Shown: positions 8,806 to 17,295, counted from the first letter of the stretch. The stretch is DNA of 64,000 bases from Pseudoxanthomonas yeongjuensis (GCF_010093345.1 NZ_PDWT01000001.1:868001-932000); one strand, 5' to 3'. A program made the numbers and translations. Notes: generated by a model not told the origin, from the sequence alone.

Positions 8806-8829
8806 AAAGCCGGCGAAATCGCCGGCTTT
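8806..8829. terminator. Intrinsic terminator-like hairpin
   Basis: Perfect inverted repeat AAAGCCGGCG/CGCCGGCTTT around a 4-base loop, with a T-run on the minus strand. It lies 24 bp after the stop of the minus-strand glycine-zipper gene and upstream of gcdH, so it should stop leftward transcription before gcdH. Confidence 0.8.
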
Positions 8830-8852
8830 CCTGGTAGATATGCCGAAGCGGC

Positions 8853-9674
8853 TCAGCCCTGCGGATTGCCATCCACCGAAGCGGTCTGGGTCACCACCTT
8901 GCCGTCGATGACCGGCAGGCGGTCGGCCGGCTTTTCATCCATGCGCACGGTCTTTTCCTCACCGTCGAAGCGGTAGGTCACGTTGTAGCCCACCACCTTG
9001 TCGGTGTCGCCCATGGCGATGCGGGTACCGGGCTTGCTGCCCATGCGCATGGTGCCGGTGGTGCCATCGGCGTTGCGGTAGGTCACGTTGTACCCGGTGA
9101 CGCGCGAGGACTCGGAGCTGGTGTTCTCGGTGTGGCACTGGCGCTCGGTCCGACTGACAACCTTGCCGCCGACATGGTTCTTGTCGACCTTGTTGCCGAT
9201 CAGGCCGCCGGCCACGGCACCTGCGGCAGTAGCTGCCTTCTTGCCGTTGCCACCGCCCACCTGGTTACCCAGCAAGCCGCCGATGACCGCACCGGCCACG
9301 GTACCGCCGACATTGCCATCGCGCTCGGGCAGGCGTTCCTGCACGACCACGTCGTTGCAGACTTCGTGCGGGGTGTTGGTAGTGGTGGTCTCGCGCACCG
9401 GCTCGGTGCCGATCACGGTGGCGTACACCTTGTTCTTGTTGGTGATGGGGTCGACCTTGACCACTTCCGCATATTGCAGAGCATTCGGTTCGATCTGGCC
9501 GTCGACCGCCGGCGCATCGTCCAGCGCGGTGCTGGCGGCATCGATAGGTTCGCCGGTGGTGGCGTTGACGAATTCCGCGGGCTTCTCGCGATTATTCATG
9601 TAGGCGGCCGTCGCTATGCCGCCGAACAGCAGTGCGCCAGTGGCAATCAGGATCGTGGTGGTGTTGCTTTTCAT
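8853..9674 (-). CDS. Glycine-zipper 2TM domain envelope protein
   Basis: 273-residue protein with an N-terminal membrane anchor or uncleaved signal (residues 4-25, TTTILIATGALLFGGIATAA). A glycine-zipper two-helix segment lies around 120-165 (GGTVAGAVIGGLLGNQVGGG then AAGAVAGGLIGNKVDKN), typical of the SlyB/UmoD-like family. Two repeated C-terminal modules, each containing GYNVTYR followed by an MRMG/VRMDEKP motif, are likely beta-structured. It is probably periplasmic or outer-membrane associated; family members act in envelope stability. It is monocistronic with its own hairpin downstream. Exact function unknown. Confidence 0.8.
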   Translation of the reverse strand: MKSNTTTILIATGALLFGGIATAAYMNNREKPAEFVNATTGEPIDAASTALDDAPAVDGQIEPNALQYAEVVKVDPITNKNKVYATVIGTEPVRETTTTNTPHEVCNDVVVQERLPERDGNVGGTVAGAVIGGLLGNQVGGGNGKKAATAAGAVAGGLIGNKVDKNHVGGKVVSRTERQCHTENTSSESSRVTGYNVTYRNADGTTGTMRMGSKPGTRIAMGDTDKVVGYNVTYRFDGEEKTVRMDEKPADRLPVIDGKVVTQTASVDGNPQG

Positions 9675-9844
9675 GTCGACCTCCGGGCGGGCGGCTCCCG
9701 CGTTATGGTTGAGTCAATTGCAGCACGACATAGCTGAACAAGAACCGGTTGCCCCTGCCCGAAACCACCCACAACGTGAACCGCTGCGCCCTGTCCTTCA
9801 GGCGTGCTAGCGTGTCTGCCGTCACACCTCGAACGAGTCTCCCA

Positions 9845-10069
9845 ATGGCTAGCCCCCTATTGTTGCCACTGATGAACTGGGCAAGGAAATTGCGTTACCC
9901 GGCCCTCTTCAAGATCACCGCAGCGCTTTTCCTCGTTACCCTGGTGATTCCCGACCCGATACCGTTCGTTGACGAGATCCTGCTTGGATTGGGCACTTTG
10001 TTGCTGGCCAACTGGAAGAATCGCAAGGGTCCGGCAGTAATCGACTCTTCCGACCGATCGCAGTCCTAG
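9845..10069 (+). CDS. Small membrane protein (DUF6116-like)
   Basis: 74-residue protein from ATG 9845 (MASPLLLPLMNWARKLRYP). It has an amphipathic N-terminus, one hydrophobic stretch FKITAALFLVTLVIPDPIPF that may form a hairpin, a second hydrophobic segment ILLGLGTLLLANW, and a charged tail. The layout resembles the small Xanthomonadaceae family I know as DUF6116, but I cannot confirm this by alignment. It ends 6 bp before the GTG start of the tatD gene, so the two are probably co-transcribed. An upstream in-frame reading from 9749 has no hydrophobic logic and was discarded. Confidence 0.65.
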   Translation: MASPLLLPLMNWARKLRYPALFKITAALFLVTLVIPDPIPFVDEILLGLGTLLLANWKNRKGPAVIDSSDRSQS

Positions 10070-10075
10070 ATCCCC

Positions 10076-10867
10076 GTGCTGACCGACAGCCATTGCCATC
10101 TCGATGCGCCTGAATTCGACCACGATCTTGATGCGGTAATCCGACGCGCCCATGCTGCAGGAGTCATGCGTCAGGTGATACCGGCGGTCGAGGCAAAAGG
10201 GTGGCCGCGCTTGCGGAACCTCTGCAGAGCCGGAGCAGGCCTGTTCCCTGCCTACGGCCTGCATCCCATGTACCTGTCATCGCATCATCCGGCGCACTTG
10301 CGGGAACTTGGCGAATGGATCGCCCGCGAGCGCCCCGTGGCGGTAGGCGAATGCGGCCTGGATTTCTTCGTCGATGGGCTGGACCAGAATGCCCAGCGAC
10401 TCTATTTCGACGGACAACTGGCCCTGGCACGCGATTTCGACTTGCCGGTGATCGTGCATGCCCGACGCGCAGTCGATGCGGTGATCGCTTCCTTCAAGCG
10501 CATAGGCGGGCTGCGCGGCGTGGTCCACAGTTTTTCCGGCAGCCCCGAGCAAGCCCGACAACTCTGGCGATTGGGTTTCCTGGTCGGCATCGGCGGCCCG
10601 GCCACTTATTCTCGCGCCAACCGCCTGCGTGGGCTGGTCGCGGAAATGCCGTTGGAACACCTGCTGCTGGAAACCGATGCCCCGGACCAGCCCGATGCGG
10701 GCATCCGCGGACAACGCAACGAACCGGCCAGGCTTCCCTTCATTTGCCAGACCATCGCCGAACTCCGCGGCGTGGATGCCGAAGTCATAGCCGCGGCGAC
10801 CTCGGCCAACGCGCAACGGCTTTTCAAGTTGCCGGTTGCGGCATCGGGCGACGTAGGAGCGACGTAA
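10076..10867 (+). CDS. TatD family metal-dependent hydrolase
   Basis: Cytosolic metallohydrolase of the TatD/YjjV DNase-like amidohydrolase family (263 residues, GTG start). Metal ligands are visible: H6 and H8 in DSHCHLD, E92 in GECGLD, H128 in VIVHAR, H151 in VVHSFSG, and an aspartate in LLLETDAPD. Family members act as 3'-5' exonucleases or tRNA/DNA quality-control enzymes. The last four codons and the TAA stop lie inside a family A palindromic repeat (GACGTAGGAGCGACGTAAG), so the C-terminal VGAT residues are repeat-encoded. It is co-directional and nearly contiguous with the small membrane protein upstream. Confidence 0.9.
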   Translation: MLTDSHCHLDAPEFDHDLDAVIRRAHAAGVMRQVIPAVEAKGWPRLRNLCRAGAGLFPAYGLHPMYLSSHHPAHLRELGEWIARERPVAVGECGLDFFVDGLDQNAQRLYFDGQLALARDFDLPVIVHARRAVDAVIASFKRIGGLRGVVHSFSGSPEQARQLWRLGFLVGIGGPATYSRANRLRGLVAEMPLEHLLLETDAPDQPDAGIRGQRNEPARLPFICQTIAELRGVDAEVIAAATSANAQRLFKLPVAASGDVGAT

Positions 10868-10920
10868 GTCGCGAAACCTGAAGACACGTTGCGTGGTTTC
10901 GCGACTTACGTCGCTCCTAC
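10853..10920. repeat. Palindromic intergenic repeat, family A (copy 2)
   Basis: Arms GTAGGAGCGACGTAAGTCGC and GCGACTTACGTCGCTCCTAC. It overlaps the 3' end of the tatD gene and supplies its TAA stop. It sits between convergent tatD and tcdA, so it may act as a shared hairpin terminator or mRNA-end stabiliser. Confidence 0.9.
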
Positions 10921-10927
10921 GTAGTCC

Positions 10928-11722
10928 CTACGATTGCGGCTTTTTAAGCAGCAACTCCAACGCCTTGGCGACCATGGCAAATGCAAAGGCGCCGGTGATG
11001 TGCGTGGCCGCGCCCAGTCCCGCGCCGCAATCCAGCTTCAGCGCCGCATCGGCGCCCAACTGCGGGCGCAAGCCGCAGACGCTGCCGTCGGCTTGCGGAT
11101 ACTTGACGTTTTCCAGCGAATACACCGCCTGCACGCCGAAATAGCGATCCGGGTTCTTCGGGAAATTGAACTCGCTGCGCAACTTCTTGCGGACCAGCGC
11201 CAGCAGCGCGTCGTGCTCGGTGCGCGACAGGTCGCGCAAGCGGATCTGGGTGGGATCGGTACGCCCGCCCGCCGAGCCGGACACGACGATCGGCAGCTTG
11301 CGGCGGCGGCACCAGGCGATCATCTCCACCTTGGTGCGGAAACTGTCGCAGGCATCCAGGACCAGGTCGAACCTTCGATCCAGCAGCGATTCCAGATTGG
11401 CGGCGGTCAGGAACATAGGCACCGCATCCACTTCGATCAGCGGATTGATCGCGCGGCAGCGATCGGCCATGGCTTCCGACTTGTTGCGACCGTACTGGCC
11501 TTCCAACGCGGGCAACTGGCGGTTGGTGTTGGAAACGCAGATATCGTCCGCGTCGATCAGGGTCAGGTGGCCCACGCCCGAACGCGCCAATGCCTCCACC
11601 ACCCAGGAACCGACACCGCCCATGCCGACCACGGCCACGCGGCTGCCGGCATGCCTTTCCACCGCGCCGCTCCCATACAGACGATCGATGCCGGCGAAGC
11701 GTTCGCGCAGTTCCTTCTTCAT
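10928..11722 (-). CDS. tcdA: tRNA threonylcarbamoyladenosine dehydratase
   Basis: E1-like enzyme (TcdA, also called CsdL) that uses ATP to cyclise t6A at position 37 of ANN-decoding tRNAs to ct6A. The 264 residues match the family length. It has the ThiF/UBA nucleotide-binding loop VAVVGMGGVGSWVVEALARSG, the LIDADDICVSNTNRQ segment, and the TcdA-type C-terminal part with RYFGVQAVYSLENV and a conserved CGLRP. It is monocistronic and convergent with tatD across a palindromic repeat. The assignment rests on clear family motifs. Confidence 0.93.
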   Translation of the reverse strand: MKKELRERFAGIDRLYGSGAVERHAGSRVAVVGMGGVGSWVVEALARSGVGHLTLIDADDICVSNTNRQLPALEGQYGRNKSEAMADRCRAINPLIEVDAVPMFLTAANLESLLDRRFDLVLDACDSFRTKVEMIAWCRRRKLPIVVSGSAGGRTDPTQIRLRDLSRTEHDALLALVRKKLRSEFNFPKNPDRYFGVQAVYSLENVKYPQADGSVCGLRPQLGADAALKLDCGAGLGAATHITGAFAFAMVAKALELLLKKPQS

Positions 11723-11798
11723 CCAGCCATTGTAAACGTGGCGGAACCGGCGACGTGCGTCGTACTATCCCTGCAACACAACCAAGGGAAGCCAGTGC

Positions 11799-12242
11799 AT
11801 GTCCAGCCAACCCACGAGCCCGTCCAATGCTCCCCGTTATCTTTTCCTGTTCCTGCTTGGTCTGGTCATCGGGGTCATCGGCCTGGTGATGGTGCTGCGC
11901 GCCGTCGAAGGCCGCAAGACCTGGCAGGACCGCTTCCCCGAAGCCGCCATGCACGTGATGGAGGCCCACGTGCAAGAACTGCGCGTGACCGCCGCAGCCA
12001 ATCGCTGCAACGCAACCGACGTGCTGCCGCACCTGCAGACGCTGCGTTACCTGGCCAACGATCCCGAACTCGCCTTCCCTGAACTCAGGGACGATGCACG
12101 CTTCACCAAGCACGCTGGCGAGCTGCGGGCGACATTGGACGGCCTGCTGGCAACGCCTCCTCTGGGTTGCCCCGGTGTCGAGGCCGCCAGCAAGCAGATC
12201 GGCGTGGCCTGCAAAGCCTGCCACCAGGATTTCCGTGGCTGA
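11799..12242 (+). CDS. Membrane-anchored cytochrome c'-like protein
   Basis: 147-residue protein with an N-terminal membrane helix (residues 13-35, RYLFLFLLGLVIGVIGLVMV) and a periplasmic helical domain. It ends in a single c-type haem motif C138-K-A-C141-H142. A haem site at the extreme C-terminus of a four-helix domain is the hallmark of class II cytochromes (c'). These bind NO/CO or carry electrons. The start is ATG 11799, 9 bp after an AAGGGA ribosome site. The ccm operon needed for haem attachment lies about 15 kb downstream. Anchoring by an uncleaved helix is unusual for classical cytochrome c', which is soluble. Confidence 0.78.
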   Translation: MSSQPTSPSNAPRYLFLFLLGLVIGVIGLVMVLRAVEGRKTWQDRFPEAAMHVMEAHVQELRVTAAANRCNATDVLPHLQTLRYLANDPELAFPELRDDARFTKHAGELRATLDGLLATPPLGCPGVEAASKQIGVACKACHQDFRG

Positions 12243-12399
12243 ATCGCTGCTGGCGCTTCGCTGGCTGATCGCCCGACGCCGGGTTCCGGTTGACGCGCGG
12301 TTCATCCAATAGCGAACAGGATGGCGTCCACGAAGCACGGGGCTGTGCTTCCTTCGACTTCCAACCGCCAATGCCCGCAAAGGGCTCAAGGAGAACCGC

Positions 12400-12882
12400 A
12401 TGAAGATCCGCTTGCTTGCCCTCAGCGCCGTAGCCGCCGCCGCGTTGGCCGGTTGCGCCACCACTTCCCCCGGTTACGGCAGTTCGTCGTCCTATCCGTC
12501 ATCGAACTATCCGTCATCGAGCGCGTCGTCCCGCTGCTATGACTGCGGCATCGTTGTCGGTATCGATGCGGTCGGCTCGGGCCGTACCGCTCCCTCCAAG
12601 ACAGGCGCAGTATTGGGCGGTATCGTGGGCGCCATCGCCGGGCATGAAATTTCCGACAAGACCGGCGGCAGCAAGGGCAACCAGAACATCGCCACCGTCG
12701 CAGGTGCGGTCGGCGGCGCGGTCGCCGGCAACGCGATCCAGAACCGGGCGACCGGCGACAGTTATGACGTGCGCGTGCGCATGGACGATGGCCGCACCGT
12801 TGTAATCAATCAGCGCAACATCGATGGCATCCGCGAAAATACCTATGTGCGCGTGGTCAACGGCAAGGTCGTCTTGCGCTGA
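12400..12882 (+). CDS. Glycine-zipper outer-membrane lipoprotein (SlyB/Pcp-like)
   Basis: 160-residue lipoprotein. The signal peptide MKIRLLALSAVAAAALAGCA has a lipobox (LAGC) with Cys19. A Ser/Tyr-rich linker (about 22-45) precedes a glycine-zipper segment AVLGGIVGAIAGHEISDKTGG and a second AGAVGGAVAGNAIQ. A C-terminal basic domain follows with YDVRVRMDDGRTVVINQ, as in SlyB/PcpY-type proteins that stabilise the outer membrane. The start is set by an AGGAG site 7 bp upstream. A bidirectional hairpin terminator separates it from the convergent cold-shock gene. Confidence 0.85.
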   Translation: MKIRLLALSAVAAAALAGCATTSPGYGSSSSYPSSNYPSSSASSRCYDCGIVVGIDAVGSGRTAPSKTGAVLGGIVGAIAGHEISDKTGGSKGNQNIATVAGAVGGAVAGNAIQNRATGDSYDVRVRMDDGRTVVINQRNIDGIRENTYVRVVNGKVVLR

Positions 12883-12911
12883 ACCATCGCACCCGCGATG
12901 CGAGTCCAAAG

Positions 12912-12937
12912 AAAAACCCGGCCTAGGCCGGGTTTTT
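12912..12937. terminator. Bidirectional intrinsic terminator
   Basis: Perfect palindrome AAAAACCCGGCC/GGCCGGGTTTTT followed by T-runs on both strands, lying between the stops of the convergent lipoprotein and cold-shock genes. It fits the rho-independent terminator pattern in both directions. Confidence 0.9.
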
Positions 12938-12983
12938 CTTTTTCCACGAACCGGCCCGGGGCCGGCGCTTGATCAACAGCCGG

Positions 12984-13193
12984 TCAGAGTGCTTCCACCG
13001 CGTCGGCCTGCAGGCCCTTCTGGCCCTGGACCACGGTGAAGCTGACCTTCTGGCCTTCCTTCAGGCTCTTGAAACCCTGACTCTGGATGGCGCGGAAGTG
13101 CACGAACACATCCTCGCCATTTTCGCGGCTGATGAAGCCGAAGCCCTTGGCATCGTTGAACCACTTGACGGTACCGTTTTCGCGATCTGCCAT
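12984..13193 (-). CDS. Cold-shock domain protein (CspA family)
   Basis: 69-residue single OB-fold nucleic-acid chaperone. RNP1 is visible as [11 protein letters not shown] and RNP2 as VFVHFRAI; the opening [15 protein letters not shown] is diagnostic. It binds single-stranded RNA/DNA and melts RNA structure. A gap of about 230 bp separates its start from the divergent DUF456 gene, room for the long 5' leader typical of regulated csp mRNAs. No temperature responsiveness can be read directly. Confidence 0.95.
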   Translation of the reverse strand: MADRENGTVKWFNDAKGFGFISRENGEDVFVHFRAIQSQGFKSLKEGQKVSFTVVQGQKGLQADAVEAL

Positions 13194-13423
13194 TTGTACT
13201 AACTCCTTGGAACGGGTGGTGGATACGCCGTTAGCGCGGCGGCTGGTTGCAAGGAGGAAGCGTGTAACGATCTAGCGGAACATGGTTCGACCGCATCAGG
13301 CCACAATTCACGGCGGCCTTGGCAAGCGCAGCGCCCGAACAGTAACTCGCCATTTCTGAAAATGCAATAATTTCGCCGGCCGTCACGGTCTTCGTAAGTC
13401 ATTGATTTAACTAGGGGAAATTC

Positions 13424-13912
13424 TTGGAAATCCAGTCGCTTTACTACGCCCTCGCAGTCGTCCTGGTCCTGGTCGGCATTGCAGGGGTGATTTTGCCGGC
13501 CCTGCCCGGCCTTCCCCTGGTCTTCGCAGGCATGCTGCTGGCGGCCTGGGCCGGCGATTTCCAGAAGATCAGCTGGATCGCCCTGGTGGTGCTGGGCCTG
13601 CTCACCTTGCTGTCGCTGGCGGTGGATTTCTTCGCGACCATGATGGGGGCCAAGCGCGTGGGCGCCAGCCCGAAGGCATTGCTGGGCGCCGTGGTCGGCA
13701 CGTTCGCCGGGCTGTTCCTGGGAGGTCCGATCGGCTTGTTCGCTGGACCCTTCATCGGCGCGCTGCTGGGCGAGCTCTGGCACGGCCGCGAATTGGGCAA
13801 AGCCGCCAAGGTCGGCCTGGGCACCTGGCTGGGCATCCTGCTGGGCACGGTACTGAAGCTCGGGCTTGCGTTCGCTATGCTGGGCTTGTTCGCGTTCGCC
13901 TGGTTCGTGTGA
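13424..13912 (+). CDS. DUF456 family integral membrane protein
   Basis: 162-residue inner-membrane protein with about four to five hydrophobic helices separated by Gly/Pro-rich turns (VLVGIAGVILPALPGLPLVF, GPIGLFAGPFIGALLGELWHG). The ILPALPGLPLVF and GPFIGALLGE repeats are typical of DUF456. The start is TTG 13424, placed 4 bp after an AGGGGAAA ribosome site, giving MEIQSLYYALAVV. No biochemical function is established for the family. It is divergent from the cold-shock gene. Confidence 0.82.
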   Translation: MEIQSLYYALAVVLVLVGIAGVILPALPGLPLVFAGMLLAAWAGDFQKISWIALVVLGLLTLLSLAVDFFATMMGAKRVGASPKALLGAVVGTFAGLFLGGPIGLFAGPFIGALLGELWHGRELGKAAKVGLGTWLGILLGTVLKLGLAFAMLGLFAFAWFV

Positions 13913-13985
13913 GCGCGATGCGACGCAAGCCGTGGTTAAACTGGCCGGGATTTCGCACCCGCCCTTCGCAACCATGAGCTCCCCC

Positions 13986-15143
13986 ATGATTCGTACCCGT
14001 GTACGCCATACCCTCCTGGTTTCTGCGATTGCCGCCGCGTCCAACGCAATGGCGCAACAGGCACCCGCACCAGCGACACCGGAAGCTTGCGTGGCGATCG
14101 AAGTCGATGCCACGCGCCTGGCCTGCTACGACGCCGCATTCAAGCATGGCAGCAGGGACACCCGCGCTGCCGATGCCGCCGCCAGACAGGCGATCGATCT
14201 GGCCAGGCAACAGCGCAGGACCGGAGCGACGGATGAAAAAGACGACACCTTGGGCGAACGCGCTCGGCATCGCCTTGGCGCGGTATTCGGCAATGACGAT
14301 GCCTATGCCGCGGCGCGCGCCAATGCCGGCAAGGGTTCCCTGCTCGACAGCCGCTGGGAACTGGCCAAGGACTCGAAACTGGGCGTGTTCCAGATGCGCG
14401 CCTACAAGCCGGTCTATCTTTTGCCCGCGTTCTGGACCAGCAACATCAATGAGGCGCCTTACTCGCCCAATCCGGACAACACCGTGACCGCGCCGCAGGA
14501 CCTGACCAGCGTGGAAACCAAGTTCCAGATCAGCTTCAAGACCAAGATCGCGGAGAACCTGTTCGGCGACAACGGCGACCTGTGGACCTCTTTCACCCAG
14601 AGCTCGCGCTGGCAGGTCTACAACGGCGAGCAATCGCGTCCGTTCCGCGAGACGAATTACGAACCGGAAGCGATGCTGGTGTTCCGCAACAACTACAGCC
14701 TGGGCGACTGGAAAGGCCGCATGACCGGGATCGGCATCAACCACCAGTCCAACGGCCGGGGCGACCCGTTGTCGCGCAGCTGGAACCGGGTGATCCTCAA
14801 CATCGGCCTGGATCGCGAGAACTGGGCGTTCGTGGTGCGGCCATGGTGGCGCATCCCCGAAGGCCACGATGACGACAATCCGGATATCGAGAACTACTTC
14901 GGCCGCGGCGATGCGATGCTGGTGTACAGCAAGGGCGGACACGAATTCTCGCTGTTGGGCCGGCATTCGTTGCGCGGCGGCGACGACTCCCATGGATCGT
15001 TGCAGATGGACTGGGGATTCCCCATCGACCGCACCCTGCGCGGGCACCTGCAGGTCTTCCATGGCTACGGCGAAAGCCTGATCGACTACAACCACAAGGC
15101 TACCTATGTCGGCCTGGGCATCTCGTTGCTGGAGTGGTTCTGA
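13986..15143 (+). CDS. pldA: Outer-membrane phospholipase A
   Basis: OMPLA, an outer-membrane beta-barrel that hydrolyses mislocalised phospholipids. From ATG 13986 it has a signal peptide (MIRTRVRHTLLVSAIAAASN, cut after AMA) and an N-terminal soluble extension of about 100 residues with a Cys pair (EAC, LACYD). The barrel follows, with the catalytic His253-x-Ser255 in NHQSNGRGDPLSRSWNR, matching the NHxSNGR family motif. The protein ends in an aromatic residue (EWF), as expected for barrel insertion. ATG 13974, four codons upstream, is an equally possible start. A short gap separates it from the DUF456 gene; the two need not be linked. Confidence 0.92.
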   Translation: MIRTRVRHTLLVSAIAAASNAMAQQAPAPATPEACVAIEVDATRLACYDAAFKHGSRDTRAADAAARQAIDLARQQRRTGATDEKDDTLGERARHRLGAVFGNDDAYAAARANAGKGSLLDSRWELAKDSKLGVFQMRAYKPVYLLPAFWTSNINEAPYSPNPDNTVTAPQDLTSVETKFQISFKTKIAENLFGDNGDLWTSFTQSSRWQVYNGEQSRPFRETNYEPEAMLVFRNNYSLGDWKGRMTGIGINHQSNGRGDPLSRSWNRVILNIGLDRENWAFVVRPWWRIPEGHDDDNPDIENYFGRGDAMLVYSKGGHEFSLLGRHSLRGGDDSHGSLQMDWGFPIDRTLRGHLQVFHGYGESLIDYNHKATYVGLGISLLEWF

Positions 15144-15312
15144 CCGCAGCCCATCGCATGGCGATCCTGAGCTCGGCCCTTCGATGCCACGCCGAGAGTG
15201 GCGCTGCCTCGAGGGGAAGCCATAGCCATCGCATAGGTCGGGCGATTCTGCGGTCGTTTGTTTTTCCGCGTTTGGCAGGCGACTATTCGCCCACCTGAAC
15301 CGGCCCTACGCC

Positions 15313-16431
15313 ATGCCCGACCAGCCGCGACCCAAGCGTTCTTACGCCGCCTACTCCTCCGCCCTGCTGGGGCTGCTCAGCCTGTTCGGCGTGCTGTGTT
15401 TCCATTTTCCGGACCTGCTGACCAGTCGGGAATTCCGCGCGGTCTACAGCGAGACCTTCGCCCGGCACCTGCTGCTGGTGGGGTTGGTGGCCGCTTTCCT
15501 GCTGGGGACGCTGGCCATCCTGCGCGATCGCAACAAACGGATCGCATTGATCGGCGTGGGCGGCGCGACCCTGGCGGTCCTGCTGGGCGGCACCAACGTG
15601 CAGTTCGACTCGATCGGAAAGACGCCGTACTCGCTCGGACTGGACTGGTTCGTGATCTCGCTGTTCTTCTCCGCGCTGGTGTTCGTTCCCATCGAGCGGT
15701 TCCTGGGCAAGCGCGCGATATCTCCATTGCGCCCGGGCTGGCGCACCGACCTGGTCTATTTCTTCATGAGTCACATGCTGGTGCAGTTCATCCTGATCCT
15801 GGTCACCGCGTCGACCTCGACCATCGCCGGGCTTGCCGCGTTCCCCGCGCTGAAGGATGCGATCCAGTCGCTGCCGGTGTGGGCGCAATTCCTGATCGCG
15901 GTCTTCGTGGCCGACCTGGCCCAGGCTCTGCTGCATCGCGCGTACCACAACATCCCGTGGCTCTGGCGTTTCCATGCCGTGCACCACTCGAGCCGCGAGA
16001 TGGACTGGCTGGCGGGCTCGCGCATCCACTTCGTCGAGATCGTGCTGACCCGCAGCGCGGTGCTGCTTCCGTTGCTGATCCTGGGTTTCTCGAACTCGGC
16101 GGTGAATGCCTACGTGGTGCTGGTCGGCCTGCAGGCGGTGCTTGCCCACGCCAACCTGGGCATCCGTTTCGGACCGCTGGAATACCTGCTGGTGCTGCCG
16201 CGCTACCACCACTGGCACCATGCGCGGCAAAAGGAATTCATCGACGTCAACTACGCCATCCACCTGCCGCTGGTGGACATGCTGATGGGCACCTTCAAGC
16301 TGCCGCGCGACCAGTCGGAGTGGCCCGGGGAATACGGGGTGATGAAACTGGAGACCGTGCCGCGCGGCATCCTGCGCCAGCATCTGATGCCGTTCCAGGG
16401 CGGGAAGAAGTTCGACGATCACGTGGCTTGA
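15313..16431 (+). CDS. Sterol desaturase/fatty acid hydroxylase family membrane protein
   Basis: 372-residue integral membrane di-iron oxygenase-like protein. Several hydrophobic helices occupy residues 15-190. The histidine clusters of the superfamily follow: HRAYH, HAVHHSSREMD, and HHWHHARQKEFIDVNYAIH. These ligate two irons in enzymes that hydroxylate or desaturate lipids. The LRPGWRTDLVYFFMSH segment before the first box is typical of the bacterial subgroup. The substrate cannot be assigned. It is monocistronic, with a family B repeat immediately downstream. Confidence 0.87.
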   Translation: MPDQPRPKRSYAAYSSALLGLLSLFGVLCFHFPDLLTSREFRAVYSETFARHLLLVGLVAAFLLGTLAILRDRNKRIALIGVGGATLAVLLGGTNVQFDSIGKTPYSLGLDWFVISLFFSALVFVPIERFLGKRAISPLRPGWRTDLVYFFMSHMLVQFILILVTASTSTIAGLAAFPALKDAIQSLPVWAQFLIAVFVADLAQALLHRAYHNIPWLWRFHAVHHSSREMDWLAGSRIHFVEIVLTRSAVLLPLLILGFSNSAVNAYVVLVGLQAVLAHANLGIRFGPLEYLLVLPRYHHWHHARQKEFIDVNYAIHLPLVDMLMGTFKLPRDQSEWPGEYGVMKLETVPRGILRQHLMPFQGGKKFDDHVA

Positions 16432-16440
16432 GCTTCCATA

Positions 16441-16515
16441 TGCAGGAGCGGGCCTTGCCCGCGATGCTCTTGCGCGATCCGGCCTAGAGGCATCGCGCCC
16501 AAGGGGCGCTCCTAC
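16441..16515. repeat. Palindromic intergenic repeat, family B (copy 1)
   Basis: Arms GCAGGAGCGGGCCTTGCCCG and CGCCCAAGGGGCGCTCCTAC, with inner GATGCTCT/GAGGCATC pieces. It lies between convergent genes. The same element occurs near 35.5 kb and 46.3 kb, with the characteristic inner ATGCTCT...AGAGCAT pair. Confidence 0.85.
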
Positions 16516-16525
16516 GGAAGAAGCG

Positions 16526-17161
16526 TCAGGTCCAGTCGGTCAGTCCTTCGCGCGCGCAGACCTCGCGGAACGACGGCAGCGCCTTCATCCGCGAGGCATG
16601 CGCGAGCAGTGCCGGCCAGCTGTCGGTCGGCCTGGGCATGTTGCGCGACCAGCGCATCAGCATGGTCAGCACGAAATCGGCGGCGGACTTGCGTTCACCG
16701 AGCAGGAACGGGCCATTGATTTCGAGATGATCATTGACCTGCTGCCAGGCGTATTCGATCGCGGCACGCGAGGATGCCTTGACCTTGTCGATGTTTTCCC
16801 CGCCCGCCGGCTCGTCCGGATAGAACCAGCCACGGTAAGCAGGCATCAGCGTGTAGGCGCAGAAGAACATCCAGCGGTAGTAAGCGGCGCGCTCCGGCGA
16901 GCCGATGGCCGGCGCGAGCGCCGCCTGCGGGTACAGGTCGGCCAGATGCATCGCAATGGCGGCGGATTCGGTCAGCACCTGCCCGTCGACCAGCAGCGCC
17001 GGCACCCTGCCCTGCGGGTTGATGGCCAGGTATTCCGGCGACTTCTGCTCATGCTTGTCGAAGTCGAGCATCTTCAGTTCGTGCTCGATGCCGAGTTCGA
17101 TCAGCAGCCAGTGGACGACCAGGGAGGCGGTGCTTTGGGAGCCGTAGAGGATGATGGACAT
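16526..17161 (-). CDS. Glutathione S-transferase family protein
   Basis: 211-residue GST-fold protein from ATG 17161 (MSIILYGSQSTASLVVHWLL). The N-terminal thioredoxin-like domain has the INPQGRVPALLVDGQVLTES segment with the cis-Pro and the Glu-Ser pair that binds glutathione. The helical C-terminal domain contains GPFLLGERKSAADF, the usual N-capping box/Asp signature. It is not closely similar to the other GST at 6.2-6.9 kb, so the two are separate subfamilies. Substrate unknown. It is flanked by repeats on both sides, indicating a single-gene unit. Confidence 0.88.
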   Translation of the reverse strand: MSIILYGSQSTASLVVHWLLIELGIEHELKMLDFDKHEQKSPEYLAINPQGRVPALLVDGQVLTESAAIAMHLADLYPQAALAPAIGSPERAAYYRWMFFCAYTLMPAYRGWFYPDEPAGGENIDKVKASSRAAIEYAWQQVNDHLEINGPFLLGERKSAADFVLTMLMRWSRNMPRPTDSWPALLAHASRMKALPSFREVCAREGLTDWT

Positions 17162-17184
17162 TCGGTTCTCCGGGTATTTGGATT

Positions 17185-17295
17185 CGTCATTCCCGCGAAG
17201 GCGGGGATTTCAACAGCCGGATGGCTGGTCATCGCTCTGCCGTTGGATCACAACCACTTTGCCGAAGAGCGATTCCCGCCTTCGCGGGAATGACG
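17185..17295. repeat. Palindromic repeat, family D (copy 1)
   Basis: About 111 bp bounded by CGTCATTCCCGCGAAGGCGG and CCGCCTTCGCGGGAATGACG, an inverted pair. The interior carries TTTCAACAGCCGGATGGCTG and an inner ATCGCTCT/AGAGCGAT pair. It lies between the fumarase stop and the GST start. The second copy in this window lies inside the 5' region of ccmH. Confidence 0.88.
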
